NCBI RefSeq assembly: GCF_032884065.1
Contig: NC_088873.1
Coordinates: forward strand, 31,964,227 to 32,028,226
Direction: 5' to 3'
Length of the DNA stretch: 64,000 bases
From: Artemia franciscana
Taxonomy: Eukaryota; Arthropoda; Branchiopoda; Anostraca; Artemiidae
Shown: in pieces, positions 24,347-34,390 of the stretch
Layout of the letters: every line of letters begins with the position of its first letter
How positions within the stretch are numbered: the first letter of the stretch is position 1
The notes under the pieces: model-generated
What the model was told of the DNA's origin: nothing
Databases searched by the model: none
The model's input: the letters and a program-made list of their open reading frames with translations, nothing else
Translations under genes and position numbers: made by a program

Positions 24347-27300
24347 AACTTTTCCTTTTTTTTCTGTAGGTGGCTGGGGCTCAGAATTCTTAGTCAGACT
24401 GAACCCCAATACACTCAAAACAACAATGTATGAATAAAAAAAAAACAGGGAGGGAAGTCAGGGAGGTATATGCACAAAAATGAATTTGTATGTTGGGTGT
24501 AAACCCATCACAAAAGCAAAGATAGGAAAATCATATGACATTTGTCTGAATATATATGGAAAACATTCGAAATATCTTACGGTTTGAATGGGGGGGGAGT
24601 GAAGACTCACTCTCTGCCCACTTGCTTGGAAGAGGATTAACAACTCCAAATGGTGTCCAGGCGATGGATTTAACCCTCAGCCCGCTCCCTGTCGAAGTTT
24701 TTTTCTACGATACATGATAACCCTTGCATGTGCATACCGCCGTGCTTAGCAAGGCACCATGTGTATGTTTGATATATTTTCAAATATCTTCTTATTTCCA
24801 TGAGGTGGATCATTCGTTTTGACGGCACCCAACTATATACGTTTTCTTTTCAACAGCTATAAGATTGAAACAAAAATTGCATGATAACCTTCACTTGTCC
24901 AAACGCCTCATGGAAGAGGTTTCAAGGACCTATACGTGTTTTCTCCGAGTAACGGATGGTGTTTATTTGTTTTTTTCCCAGGCGTGATCGTATCGAAGCA
25001 GTGCTCCTATAATATAGGGAAAGGGCTCTTTAGAACGGAAAGTAGAAGTTCAAGCGGCTAGTGTTTCAGGTGACAGAAGAGATTACCACACAGAAATGGT
25101 ATTTCTCTCATTTTGTGCTACGAAACAACAATTTGACGCGAAGAGGGCCCAGCTGCTATTGAGTGAAAATTCCGAAATTACCCGATTTAGCATTTTTGAA
25201 AAGCTTTATTTTTAACCAACAGAAATTTAAGTATAATGGTGCGTAGTTGCGTGCCAAATATTAGAGGGAGGATCAATTGGCCTTTTTAAGTGGGTGGGGG
25301 GGGGGGTCGAAACTTCAAACAGTGCATTTTTGGGCCCGTGTTATCTAATATCGAATGATAGGTCTTTCAGATAAATATGGAAGTAATGGAGGGGGGGTTT
25401 AACCCCAACGCCCTTTCCTTCTGAGGAAATGTTTTAGACTATGCCAGACTAATATGAGTGCTGTGGAGTTACACAGCCCCCCTCCTGATACAAAAATATT
25501 TAAAGTGCCTAGCAAAATATTGCATTCGCTTGGTTATCTGTATATGCGGGGGAGGGGTAGGAGGTACCCCTTATAAAGATATTTTTCAAAGATCTTCCCT
25601 TAAAAAGTTTGAAAACCATGATGGTAAGATTCTTTCAGGGCTTTGTCCCCATCCTTTCGAATCATTTTCCCTTCTCCCACCACTGCTAAACGGAAATTAA
25701 ATAAATCGTGAACAACGGAGGTTATGGAGAAAGGGGTTGTGGCCTTCCTCACCTTTCAAGGGGTTGTGGCACATCCTCACTACTAACCAGTTTTTAGTAA
25801 CAAGTTTTAAGTAAAGAGCAACGCTTGTCAGTGGCAGGCCAGAAGGGTAGACGCCATTAGAATTTTATGGGAAGGAGGGGGGTTAGCTATCGCCTCAAAA
25901 TCTTTTCAAATTCTCATGAGAGGTGCTTCAGATGAATATGATGAATTCAGATTGAAACCTTGACCCTCCTTCATTTGGCAGAATATACGTATGCATGAAT
26001 ATAGACTAAAGCATCAAATACGATTCCTGAAGGACGAAAAGCTCCACTCTCATTGTAGAAATAACGGTCTTTAAAAGATGGTAGTTTTGTATACCAAAAC
26101 ATTGTGAGAAAAGTTGAGTTTAAGTGTAATGACTGGTATTTCAATTCCCTTATTATTGATGGCTCTATATTATTTCGAAAAGACAGTTCAATTAAAAATG
26201 GCCCTTATTTTGAACTATCATAATGGAAAAGTTATCAGAGGGTGGTAGCCTCTATCAATCCCCTGCTTTTCATGCTGAAATTACAATCTTTTTTCCCCCA
26301 ATACTTCAACAACGAACGCTCGAACACACAGCAACGTGACAGTAAGTTTTTTTCCTTTTTTTTAACAATGACTTGAGAATGGAAGGGCTGATTTGTTCAC
26401 ATATCCGTTGTATAATCAAATTTCAGTTAACAATTTTTGAAAGGTGATTTGGCAGCATTTTTCGCATTTTAAAAGTGCTTCCAGACGAGTACTCGTTAAT
26501 ATTTAGTGCAATAATTGGAGGTTTGAGGGGATGGCAGCACCCATCATATACGAGAAAATTATTCGTTTTAAGCTTTAATATTGCTCTTTACTTTTATTTG
26601 AAACTGCTGTATTTTTTACTGAACCTTGACTAGATATGAAGGATGGCTACTGCCTGCTGCCAACTACAGTTTTTTTTTTCTGTAGCTTACACTCACGTTA
26701 CTATAGCTTTTTTCTTTTTACTGCTCCGAATCCAAGCTCTTAAAATAGTCTTCGCATATCCCTCTTCTCTAATTTTCAAAGAAATCTGCTTATATTTTGT
26801 TTTGTATCTCATTTTTGAATGAACCCTTTCTCTCTGTCTTGTAAGATATCTCATTATATGTAAATAAATCCGTCTACTTTTCTGGAAGTGCCAAGTTTAT
26901 ATTGTCTGTGGGGAAAAATGCTTTCTTTCCCTCATGCAATCTTTCACAGATTCAGTTTTCATTCAGTGAATTGTGCCGAGGCGCCTGCTCTGGTCCATTG
27001 ACTAGTGTAGCGTCATTCATGAAGTGGGAGGGGCTTGGACTCTGGAGATTTCTGTGAAGACACATGAAAAAAAAATTAGTTGGCAATATTAGCTCAGGTT
27101 GATTACATTGGCTTAGTGAAATTCAGGATAACTGACTCGGGATTATTGTTTAATAAGTGCTTCTAAAGCTAAGATATCTTGTTTTAAAATATCCTGTATA
27201 TATTAAATATTCGTTCTTACATACACGTACCTGAGAACATGATTTTGAACATAGCATAATGTAGATATGTTTTGCGGGTGTGTCTAGATTACACAATTTT

Positions 27301-27485
27301 TCAAAAATAGATCAATTTTTTCTATCATTTGAACAAAACACAGGGATTGTACAATGGCTCACTTATCAAAGATGAGAGGCTCAAACGTAGAAGCCAAATG
27401 AAGGCCCGAGATGCAGGGCTGGAGGTTTAAAACCGTCCATATTTAATACAGATGTGCATAGTAATGATGTTGTGTAAATGATATT
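24347..27485. other. Unassigned repeat-like DNA
   Basis: G-rich patches (24,590; 25,300; 25,390; 25,545) and blocks such as TTTATTTGTTTTTTTCCCAG with CGTGATCGTATCGA near 24,960-25,000 echo element F (compare 21,340-21,390). At 26,545-26,612 there is a 3'-tail fragment of element F (TTCGTTTTAAGCTTTAATA, then TTGCTCTTTACTTTT). None of the ORFs has a recognisable domain. Confidence 0.4.
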
Positions 27486-28080
27486 TTAAGGAATCGGCCC
27501 AAAGCCTGAATTATGCCACGGAAAGGTCTCTTGAAGTATCCACTTCCCCCCCTGTAAAGGGGACAGATGTTTGATCAACGTTGTGGCATAAAAGTGAAAA
27601 TTTCCAAAACAGATCAGTAGCACAAAGATAGGCATGGGGATTGTTTCTAGAATCACAACCTTGCTAAATCTTGATTTATAAAATTTTAGAAAATTCGGAT
27701 ATAATCTGAAACTTGAGAAAAAAAAAAACTTTGATATGACTAAAGATCGTACTAATATTGAAATTGTGTTTTCAAAGCTAGAGTTCAAGAGAAGCAGACT
27801 CATACTATAATTAAAGAAATATGTTTTTTTTCTGAAATTAAGACGTAAATAAACTTGTCCTCTGTGCAGTTTTTGAATGAGGTTTAAAGTAAGGCAGAAA
27901 TTAGAAAGCGGTAAATTTTTCGTTGTTCATATTAGTCATACGAATAAAGTGAACATACCACTTGATGCCTTTTTTGTGTTCTTTACGAATATAATAATCG
28001 CTACTGTCGCAAATTCAAAGTTAAGTACTTGTTGGTCTGTTGGAAATGACCAAAATATTTCTAGTTTTTGAGTATAAAAA
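27486..28080. repeat. Second copy of dispersed repeat E
   Basis: The text TTATGCCACGGAAAGGTCTC, TGAAGTATCCACTTCC and TCATACGAATAAAGTGAAC, then TTTTTTGTGTTCTTTACGAA and TATAATAATCGCT, parallels 15,400-16,020 at reduced identity. The minus-strand ORF at 27,486-27,803 lies inside it and is hydrophobic by composition only. Confidence 0.5.
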
Positions 28081-28424
28081 AGGCTTGAAACATTGGTCTC
28101 AAACTTAGTGTTTCATTATAAATCCATTTTTTTTAATGTTATATAATCCACAAGCACTGATTTTTCACGATTAAGTCGGATAAATAAATTTTTTAATATT
28201 ATCCTATTTTTTTCTTTCTTGACGCCAAATGTTCAATTAAAGTGTACGTTTTCGATAAAATATCGAAAATATGAAAGCCGACGGAAGAAGACATAGATAA
28301 ATATCCCGCGAAGTTCCAATCCAAAGCGGTGTTTAAATTTATAGATATTCAAAACGTCAGCAAATTCAGGTTAGGTTAGGCTTGCAATTGAAGCGATTAT
28401 TATATTCCTAAAGAGCTTTAAAAC

Positions 28425-28600
28425 CTGTTGTAACACAGTGGATTGATACGCTTGGCAATACGGGGCACAGGGTTCAATCCCCGACGCAGCAAGGTTGGGT
28501 GACAAGCTTGCTACTTATCCCTGTAAAAACACCCAGCAACTGGAACGTCGATTCGACGCCCTTTGCGCCAGCAATGGCTCTGGAGGATCTTTATCCTTTT
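28425..28600 (+). repeat. tRNA-like SINE head
   Basis: TAACACAGTGGATTGATA resembles a pol III A box, and 30 bp later GGGTTCAATCCCC is a near-canonical B box. The spacing fits a tRNA promoter. The segment does not fold into a full cloverleaf with a paired acceptor stem by eye, and it runs into a TTGGGTGACAAGCTTGC tail, so a tRNA-derived SINE is more likely than a tRNA gene. The 3' end is not defined. Confidence 0.5.
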
Positions 28601-28829
28601 TTCTTTAAAGAGTTTAATAAAAGGCATCGAGTGGTATGTTCACTTTATTCGTGAGTCAATTCTCCATGGAATGTTCCTCCAAAATATAAGAATCATTTCC
28701 GTCGCAATTGCTTCCCAGCTTCTTCTAATTGGGACAGATGTTGCCACAGGCTATATAAAAAGGTTTGCTGAACTTTTGGGTTTGCTAGTATTTTTTGGGT
28801 ACTTGAATATTATTCAAGAAACGCTCGAG

Positions 28830-29120
28830 AAGTGAAGTTTGGTTAATGTTAATGAAATGTACCTAAGTAAGATAAAAATATAATAGTTTAAAAACAAATT
28901 TGGGCTATATATTTGCTCCTAAGGGGGTGGGAGTACTTAAGTATTATACGAATAATGCTAGAGAAGTGAAGTTTGGTTAATGTTAATGAAATATACCTAA
29001 GTAAGATAAAAATATAATATTTTAGAAACAAGTTTGGGGATATATAGTTGCACATTAGGGGGGGTGGGTGGGTGTCGGTAAATCATAGCATGTTAAATAT
29101 GTAGCCTAAACAAATTTATT
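28830..29120. repeat. Local ~120-bp direct duplication plus repeat E end
   Basis: GAGAAGTGAAGTTTGGTTAA followed by TGTTAATGAAAT and TACCTAAGTAAGATAAAAAT occurs at 28,829-28,880 and again at 28,961-29,015. Each is followed by a 'tttagaaacaa-tttggg' stretch and a TTGC(A/T)C...GGGGG string; the second (TTGCACATTAGGGGGGG, 29,048) equals the one in repeat E near 15,850. Confidence 0.65.
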
Positions 29121-30655
29121 CTAACCTAACCAAAATACCAACTAAATATTTCATTAAAATATAGCTATCCAATGTCAGGCCCTATATTATATCATTATAC
29201 ATCGCAAACTAATCGGGATGAAAACCAGGTAATGTCTCGAGTGTTTCTTGTGTAATACTTAAGTACCATGTTCTACACTTGTCTGTTGCTAGAAATTAGT
29301 TCGTAATGTTATGTATACCCAATTAAAAAAACGAATCAGCAACTTTAGAATATAGTCCAGGGTTATATCTGACCCCACTATAATGGAGGGGGACGGGGGC
29401 TTATAATCGCAACCGGGACAACAACAAATATTTTGTGGAAAGAACACTGAATGGAGAATGTAATAGTATATACATTTTTTTTAAATGATTTCTGCCCTAT
29501 AATGAACCTTACCCTAATTTTCTAAGCGCTAGAAATCGGAGAAGTGTAAAGACCCCTTGTCTATGGTTAATTTAAGTTCTAATTTTCCCCTTTAATTTTC
29601 CCTTTTCTACTACTTTCCAACATAGCAAAAAGCCCCTCAGTTAGCGAAAAAGCCCCTCATTTAGAATTGTGTCTTCTTTATTACCGTATTTGACTATCAC
29701 TTCCATGGTTGGAGTATCTGGGCATAGTTTTGGGAATTGAACAAGAGGCGCAAAATACTGGAGATCCATGCAGGTTAGAGATGGTTCGAAATGTGGTACT
29801 CATTAATATTAACCTGAACGGAAGTAAAACTGTACACGTATTCAAGCATATTAATTTTATATGTTTTGGTGGCTTCAAACCTCACCCAATTTGATGATTT
29901 CCATACTAACCTACTAGAAAATCTTGGCCGATCTGCCCAGATTTTGGTTGAATTGTGTATAACCGTGACCCATAGTGGCCGTGGCAATTCGAAAAGCGTT
30001 ATTTATTTACTTATTTTTAAAATTCGAATTTAGCCCCAGTCCCTGAAACGAAGTAAGTTTTATTGATCGGTTCAGTCTGTTTTCTCCTACCAATCTTGTT
30101 CCTAAGATAATTAGAAGTTTCCTTTTTCTCCAAATGCGTTATGGCCCCTTTCCGCGCTCATGGGAATTGTTGGAATTCAGATCTTTTTATATTATATATC
30201 AAATTGCATTTGCCGCATTCTGGAGGCTCTTAATTTTTTTTGTATGGTCAATTTTAGTATAGATCATAAAACCTGAAACATATTTTTTTCAGATTTTTGG
30301 CACTCATGTAAAATTTATACTTTGTAATATACCACCCTTTGGCTTACTGTACAACAGCATATATGTTTCACCAAGGTTTCTAGAATCCCTAGTCTCCTGA
30401 TCCCTGATGTACTTCCCAATGTTCAGTCTTCGAGAAATTCAAATTTTCCCGACAAAAAAAATCGTAGATTAAGGTAATACTAATAAAAAATTGCTTTTCT
30501 GGGGGGAAGTAGGGGTGTTGTCCAACCGGCTGGACAATGGGTTCTAGTTACATGACTTTACTCCAAACTCATCTGTTACAATATCCTAGAAAAAAATAAA
30601 AATATTCGGCTTTAGTCTTCTTTTCCCCTGTGGAACACAGTAAAATACTAGCTTA
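29121..30655. other. Unassigned AT-rich DNA
   Basis: I see no gene, RNA or strong repeat. Overlapping plus and minus ORFs at 29,680-29,990 are under 72 codons and carry no motifs. Confidence 0.4.
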
Positions 30656-30721
30656 CGTCTTTTCCAACGTGAGAGCACAAGAACAGCTGGTACTGCTCAC
30701 AGAAAACTTAATTGTTTTTTT

Positions 30722-30997
30722 TCACGCATTCGGGTAAGTGACACCTTGCCGCATTTTCAGAGTAGCATCAAATCTTGGCAAATGCTTGTCACCGATTGTT
30801 CTTTCATGGCGTAGTGGCAGAGAACACCACCGTCTCCTCTTACTGGATCCACCTTCATCCTCCTCATCTTCAAGGTCATTCTGGTAGTCCGGTTCCACAA
30901 AACTATTTGACGCCACACAATCTGCTTCGAAAGCCAAATACCCTCCAACATGAAATTGGAAGTACAATAACTCTTCGAACTTGTCCTTAGCTACCAT
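30722..30997 (-). pseudogene. piggyBac transposase distal segment
   Basis: This is a 91-codon frame, MVAKDKFEELL onward, containing a Phe-x-Phe strand region, an Asp/Glu-rich stretch (NDLEDEEDEGGS), a basic KRRRW and HLPRF. It is the end of the DDE domain plus the linker preceding the C-terminal zinc-finger-like domain. The frame also extends upstream, without a stop, into HHFIDLALPNTWLLYQKG. Similar to PGBD proteins in order and spacing; not functional alone. Confidence 0.65.
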
Positions 30998-31110
30998 TGT
31001 ACCTTTCTGATAGAGGAGCCAAGTGTTGGGGAGTGCAAGATCAATAAAATGATGTAGGACGCGGACTGTCCATTTTTTTTTGTACTGGTACTAAGTTGAT
31101 CCCATTTACT

Positions 31111-31368
31111 TTATCTTGGGGTATCTTTCAGGTGGATCTTCATAAGTGTCCCGGTTGCATTTAATTTGGCAGCTATGAGCTCTTCTAACATCTGTATGCT
31201 GGTGAAATATCTGTCCAAATATAGAACAGCTGTAGTTCCTAGTCCCTTGCTTTGCAGGTCTGGGGAAAAGTGGTTTTTCCCTGGTATATCGTGAAATCGT
31301 ACACCAAGCATGAAGATCAAGCCAACACGAATTGGGCGTGAAAGGGGGATTAGTTGCCTTCCAATCAA
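31111..31368 (-). pseudogene. piggyBac transposase core segment
   Basis: This 85-codon frame carries GLIFMLGVRFHDIPGKNHF, then GLGTTAVLYLDRYFTSIQ, MLEEL and NATGTLMK. In PGBD-type transposases the corresponding run holds a catalytic Asp (V..DNYFTS..LL..L). A stop after DTPR and a continuation in a different frame show a frameshift near 31,095-31,111. Confidence 0.72.
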
Positions 31369-31419
31369 TTACCCCTTTCGATTTCTAATCGAATGAGCTG
31401 TTTTCGGAGTTTCTACGAC

Positions 31420-32400
31420 AACAAATGGCCGTCTCACAATTTCTGTCAGATGTATTTGGAGAAAATACGAGGTGTGTGGGGAGTATCAACCCTCCGATCA
31501 CCCTGAATCTTAGGGATGGCGCTAGAACTTCTGATAACCAATCCAATGAACCGAAGTTTATACGATCACCCTTTCTATATATAGCTTATATGCCCAGGGT
31601 ATAACTTTCATCCCTTGCCCTGATGGCTCTGGGGGGGGGGGTGCCATCCTCAAAGACATAATTCCCGGACCTTTTATTTGTGTTGTACCAAATGGTTATC
31701 TCAAAATTTTGATTGGATGTGTTTGGGAAAATAGGGGACGTAGGAGGGGGGTTAGTTGCCCTCCAATCACTTTCTACAATTTGAAAGGGCACTAGCTCTT
31801 TCAATTTCCATTCGAATGAGCCTTTTTCGAAGTTTCTACGACAACAAATTGCCTTCTCAAAATTTCGAGATGCATTTTGGGAAAATACCAGGTGTGGGTG
31901 TATGGGAGGGGTTATCCACCCTCCAATCACTCTGAATCTCGAAAAGGGCCTTGTAACGTCTAATTAGCTATTCAATAGGCCCCCTCCCAAGTTTATGGGA
32001 TCATCCTTTCTCGATATAAACCTTATATGCCCCCCAGGGAGTAACTTCCAACCCTTGCCCTGAGGGCTCTAGGGGGTGTGTCATCCTCAAATACATAATT
32101 TCCGGACCTTTCAACTATGTTGAGCAAAATGGCTGTCTCAAAATTTTGATTGTATGTGTTTGGGGAAATGGTGGGAGTGGTAGGGGGTTTAGATACCCTC
32201 CAAATCACTTTCGACAAGTTTCAATCGAATGAACCCTTTTCGTAGTTTCTACGACAACACGAAGTGCCCTGGTCTAAACAAAATATAATAATAATAAAAA
32301 AATAAAATAATAATATATTGTGCCCACATCGCTCTTTACTTAGACAGCCCTTTTGCGCTGCCTATGATTACAGTACAAACAAAATGCGCTTCGAGGCTAT
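31420..32400 (-). repeat. Dispersed repeat G, inverted, two tandem copies
   Basis: Blocks GGAAAATACGAGGTGTG and GGAAAATACCAGGTGTG, TATATGCCCAGGG and TATGCCCCCCAGGGA, ATCCTCAAAGACATAATTCC and ATCCTCAAATACATAATTTC occur twice about 430 bp apart. The end, CCCTGGTCTAAACA through CCCACATCGCTCTTTACTTA and TTTTGCGCTGCCTATGATTA, is the reverse complement of 3,655-3,740. The minus-strand ORFs at 31,586-31,930 and 32,023-32,217 are homologous to each other and simply reflect the tandem copies. Confidence 0.7.
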
Positions 32401-32683
32401 TGTAATTTTACAGCATCGAACCTGATAATATGTTATTAATCAAAGTAAAACGCTCCACTAGGAACATATATTTTCAGTTTTTTTTACTGAAAAAAACTGT
32501 TTTAGTAAAGGAAAACTTTATTTAGTTCCAGTAAAGAACGAAAGTAAGTGAAAATTTTCTTACGTAAAAGCAGCAATCGATGGAACTTAAGCTGGTACTA
32601 TTATACTTTTTGATCGTGTATTTAAAAAAAAAAAAGTTGCACAAAGATTACGGTACTTATTTTTTCTATGTATGCTACCAAAC

Positions 32684-33550
32684 AATTCAGGGTAGCGAAC
32701 TGTAAACAAGGAGCGACTCGGCCCAATAGTAACCGAAACTCTGAAAAGGAATTTTGACAAGAGCTAAAAAAAAGAATCAGCTTTTTATGCTGATTCCAAA
32801 TAGATTAAATTAATCAAGTTTATTGTTACCCAGTAAAAGCTACCAGCCTGGAAAAATTTTGCTGATATTCCAAAAAGGGGGAAAATCCCTAACAAGTCAA
32901 GTGATCTTAATGAAAGCCATATCAACAGATGCAGCATACCAAAGAACCCTACTGTAGAGGTTTCAAGCTTATATGTACAAAAATGTGGCAATTTTTTTTG
33001 CCATGAGAAAGATAAGGGAAGCGTGTTTATTTTTCCTCCCCAGAGGTGATAGTATCGAACCAATTGTACTAGATGATCCTTTTCCCCAAATACATCTGAT
33101 CAAAATTTTGGGATAGCCATTTCATTCAGCGTATTTGAAAGGTTCAGTAACTACGCCTCTGGGGATGGCATGGTCCCCCACAGCTCCCGATTAGTGGTTT
33201 GTAAGGTATGCAATTTGACCATTGTTTGTTTATAGTTTTTGTTATTGAAAAACACACGGGAATTTTTCGGGGGGGGGGGCTCTATGGGAAGAATTTATTG
33301 TGGGAAGGAAAGTTTTTAAGGGATTTTCAATTAAAATTTTTACACTGAGGAGGGAGAGGGAGTATTTCCTGCCATGTCTTAAAACCGGTCAGAAATGAAT
33401 TAAAAGAAAATGCAGTTTTTTTGAACTGAAAGTAAAGAGCAACATTAAAACTTAAAACGAACAGACATCCTACATGGATTAAAATTTGTTCTGTTTTATG
33501 TGTCTATGTTGCTCCTTACTTTCAGTTATAAAACTTGTTTTTTAATTTTA
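32684..33550. mobile_element. Foldback element F, diverged ~0.87-kb copy
   Basis: It starts with CAAACAATTCAGGGTAGCG followed by GAGCGACTCGGCCCAATAG and TAACCGAAACTCTGAAAA. It continues with TCCAAATAG, CCTACTGTAGAGGTTTCAAGC and GAGGTGATAGTATCGAACC in the same order as 20,994-22,687. It ends in the tail GCTCCTTACTTTCAGTTATA, AAACTTG and TTTTTTAATTTT. The foldback at the end is short (arms about 33,425-33,466 and 33,487-33,545). Roughly half the length of the full copies is missing from the middle and distal parts. Confidence 0.65.
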
Positions 33551-34055
33551 ATCTGAGAAAAAGAGCTTAACGTGTGTATTGTATTCATTTCAAAGCGTTT
33601 TTGCATAACTAATGGTTCCAAGTTGTAGTACCAGTTTTTTCCCTTTTTTGTTTGTTATTTCCCTTTCCTTATTTAACACCCTTTAAAAATACTGCATCTT
33701 TTCTTTGAGGGGGGAGAGGTCATAATTATGTTTTGAATGCGAAAAGGTATCGAAAATTTACGGCCTCCCCTGCTTAATAAAAGTTTCATATAGCCGAGAA
33801 GAATGCTTACAAAATCGTCAGGTCATCAAAAGGCTGCTTTTAATTTTGACTCTAATGAACTCTTTATTAATTACTAAATTACAAAAACTAAATACACACA
33901 ACCGCCGGTTGTGCTGTATTTTCATTCGGTGCTGTGTATATAAATACACAGCACCGCCGGTGCTGTATTTCCACAATGAAATTATAGCTTATTAATACTA
34001 GGAGTTTTAACATATAAAGTAAAATATTTGAAATCCCATCTGCCTCCTTGTAAAA
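33551..34055. other. Unassigned; twin GC palindromes near 33.9 kb
   Basis: ACAACCGCCGGTTGT (33,898-33,912) and CAGCACCGCCGGTGCTG (33,949-33,965) are perfect inverted repeats around a GCC centre, embedded in otherwise AT-rich DNA and linked by two GTGCTGT strings. No gene is visible. Confidence 0.55.
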
Positions 34056-34059
34056 AGGT

Positions 34060-34390
34060 AAAAGGTAAAGGATACGGCATTAGACTTTACAGTCCGTACC
34101 GGTGGTGCTGATCTCCGTTTCTTGGCCCTTCAGCCAGGAAGTGCAATGGGGGGTGGGGGGCCAGCTATCCTGTGCTTTCGCACACCCTTCCTGTTTACCT
34201 TCCCCAGATTTCTCCAGGTACCCATTTGAAGCTGGGTCGACTCTGGCTAAGCTTACAGAGTTACGCCACTGACCCCCGTCCCAAACTGAAGATTTGGATA
34301 CACTGGGATTCGAACCCGCGTTCTCTCAGACAAGGGATCCCGAATCAAGCGCACCAACCCACTCGGCCAGGACGGCCGTAAAGTAAACAG
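34060..34390 (-). repeat. tRNA-derived SINE (Leu/Ser-type head), minus strand
   Basis: On the minus strand, the head reads GTCCTGGCCGAGTGGGTTGG (A box TGGCCGAGTGG) and then, after a long variable-arm-like stretch, GCGGGTTCGAATCCCAGTG (B box GGTTCGAATCC) at about 34,305-34,325. These match the internal pol III promoter of tRNA-Leu/Ser, which have a long variable arm. A body of about 250 bp follows, ending on the plus strand at AAAAGGTAAAGGATACGGC. The unit is too long and the 3' acceptor half is missing, so it is a SINE and not a functional tRNA. Confidence 0.8.

Larger units (their letters stand above)
30660..31368 (-). pseudogene. piggyBac-type transposase, C-terminal half
   Basis: On the minus strand, 31,368 to 31,111 reads RPIRVGLIFMLGVRFHDIPG, then LYLDRYFTSIQMLEELIAAK and NATGTLMKIHLKDTP. 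The first and middle parts match the RNase H-like transposase core of piggyBac, including the conserved D of YxDNYFTS (here LDRYFTS). After a frame change it continues as HHFIDLALPNTWLLYQKG, KDKFEELLYFQFHVGGYLA, an acidic linker (NDLEDEEDEGG, then KRRRWC) and HERTIGDKHLPRFD. This is the normal path to a Cys-rich tail, of which traces (FCEQYQLFLCSHVGKD) remain, frameshifted, near 30,670-30,720. The N-terminal half with the first catalytic Asp residues is absent: sequence upstream of 31,370 is dispersed repeat G. Confidence 0.75.

Noticed and set aside
28425..28500. Functional tRNA gene
   Set aside because: B box present but no convincing cloverleaf; treated as SINE head.
31586..32217. Paralogous minus-strand ORFs with PPTSPIFPNTSNQNFE-like text
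   Set aside because: They are parallel translations of two tandem copies of repeat G, with stops and no family match.
34305..34390. Functional tRNA-Leu or tRNA-Ser gene on the minus strand
   Set aside because: A and B boxes are good, but no closing acceptor stem is present and the unit continues into a ~250-bp body; it fits a SINE.
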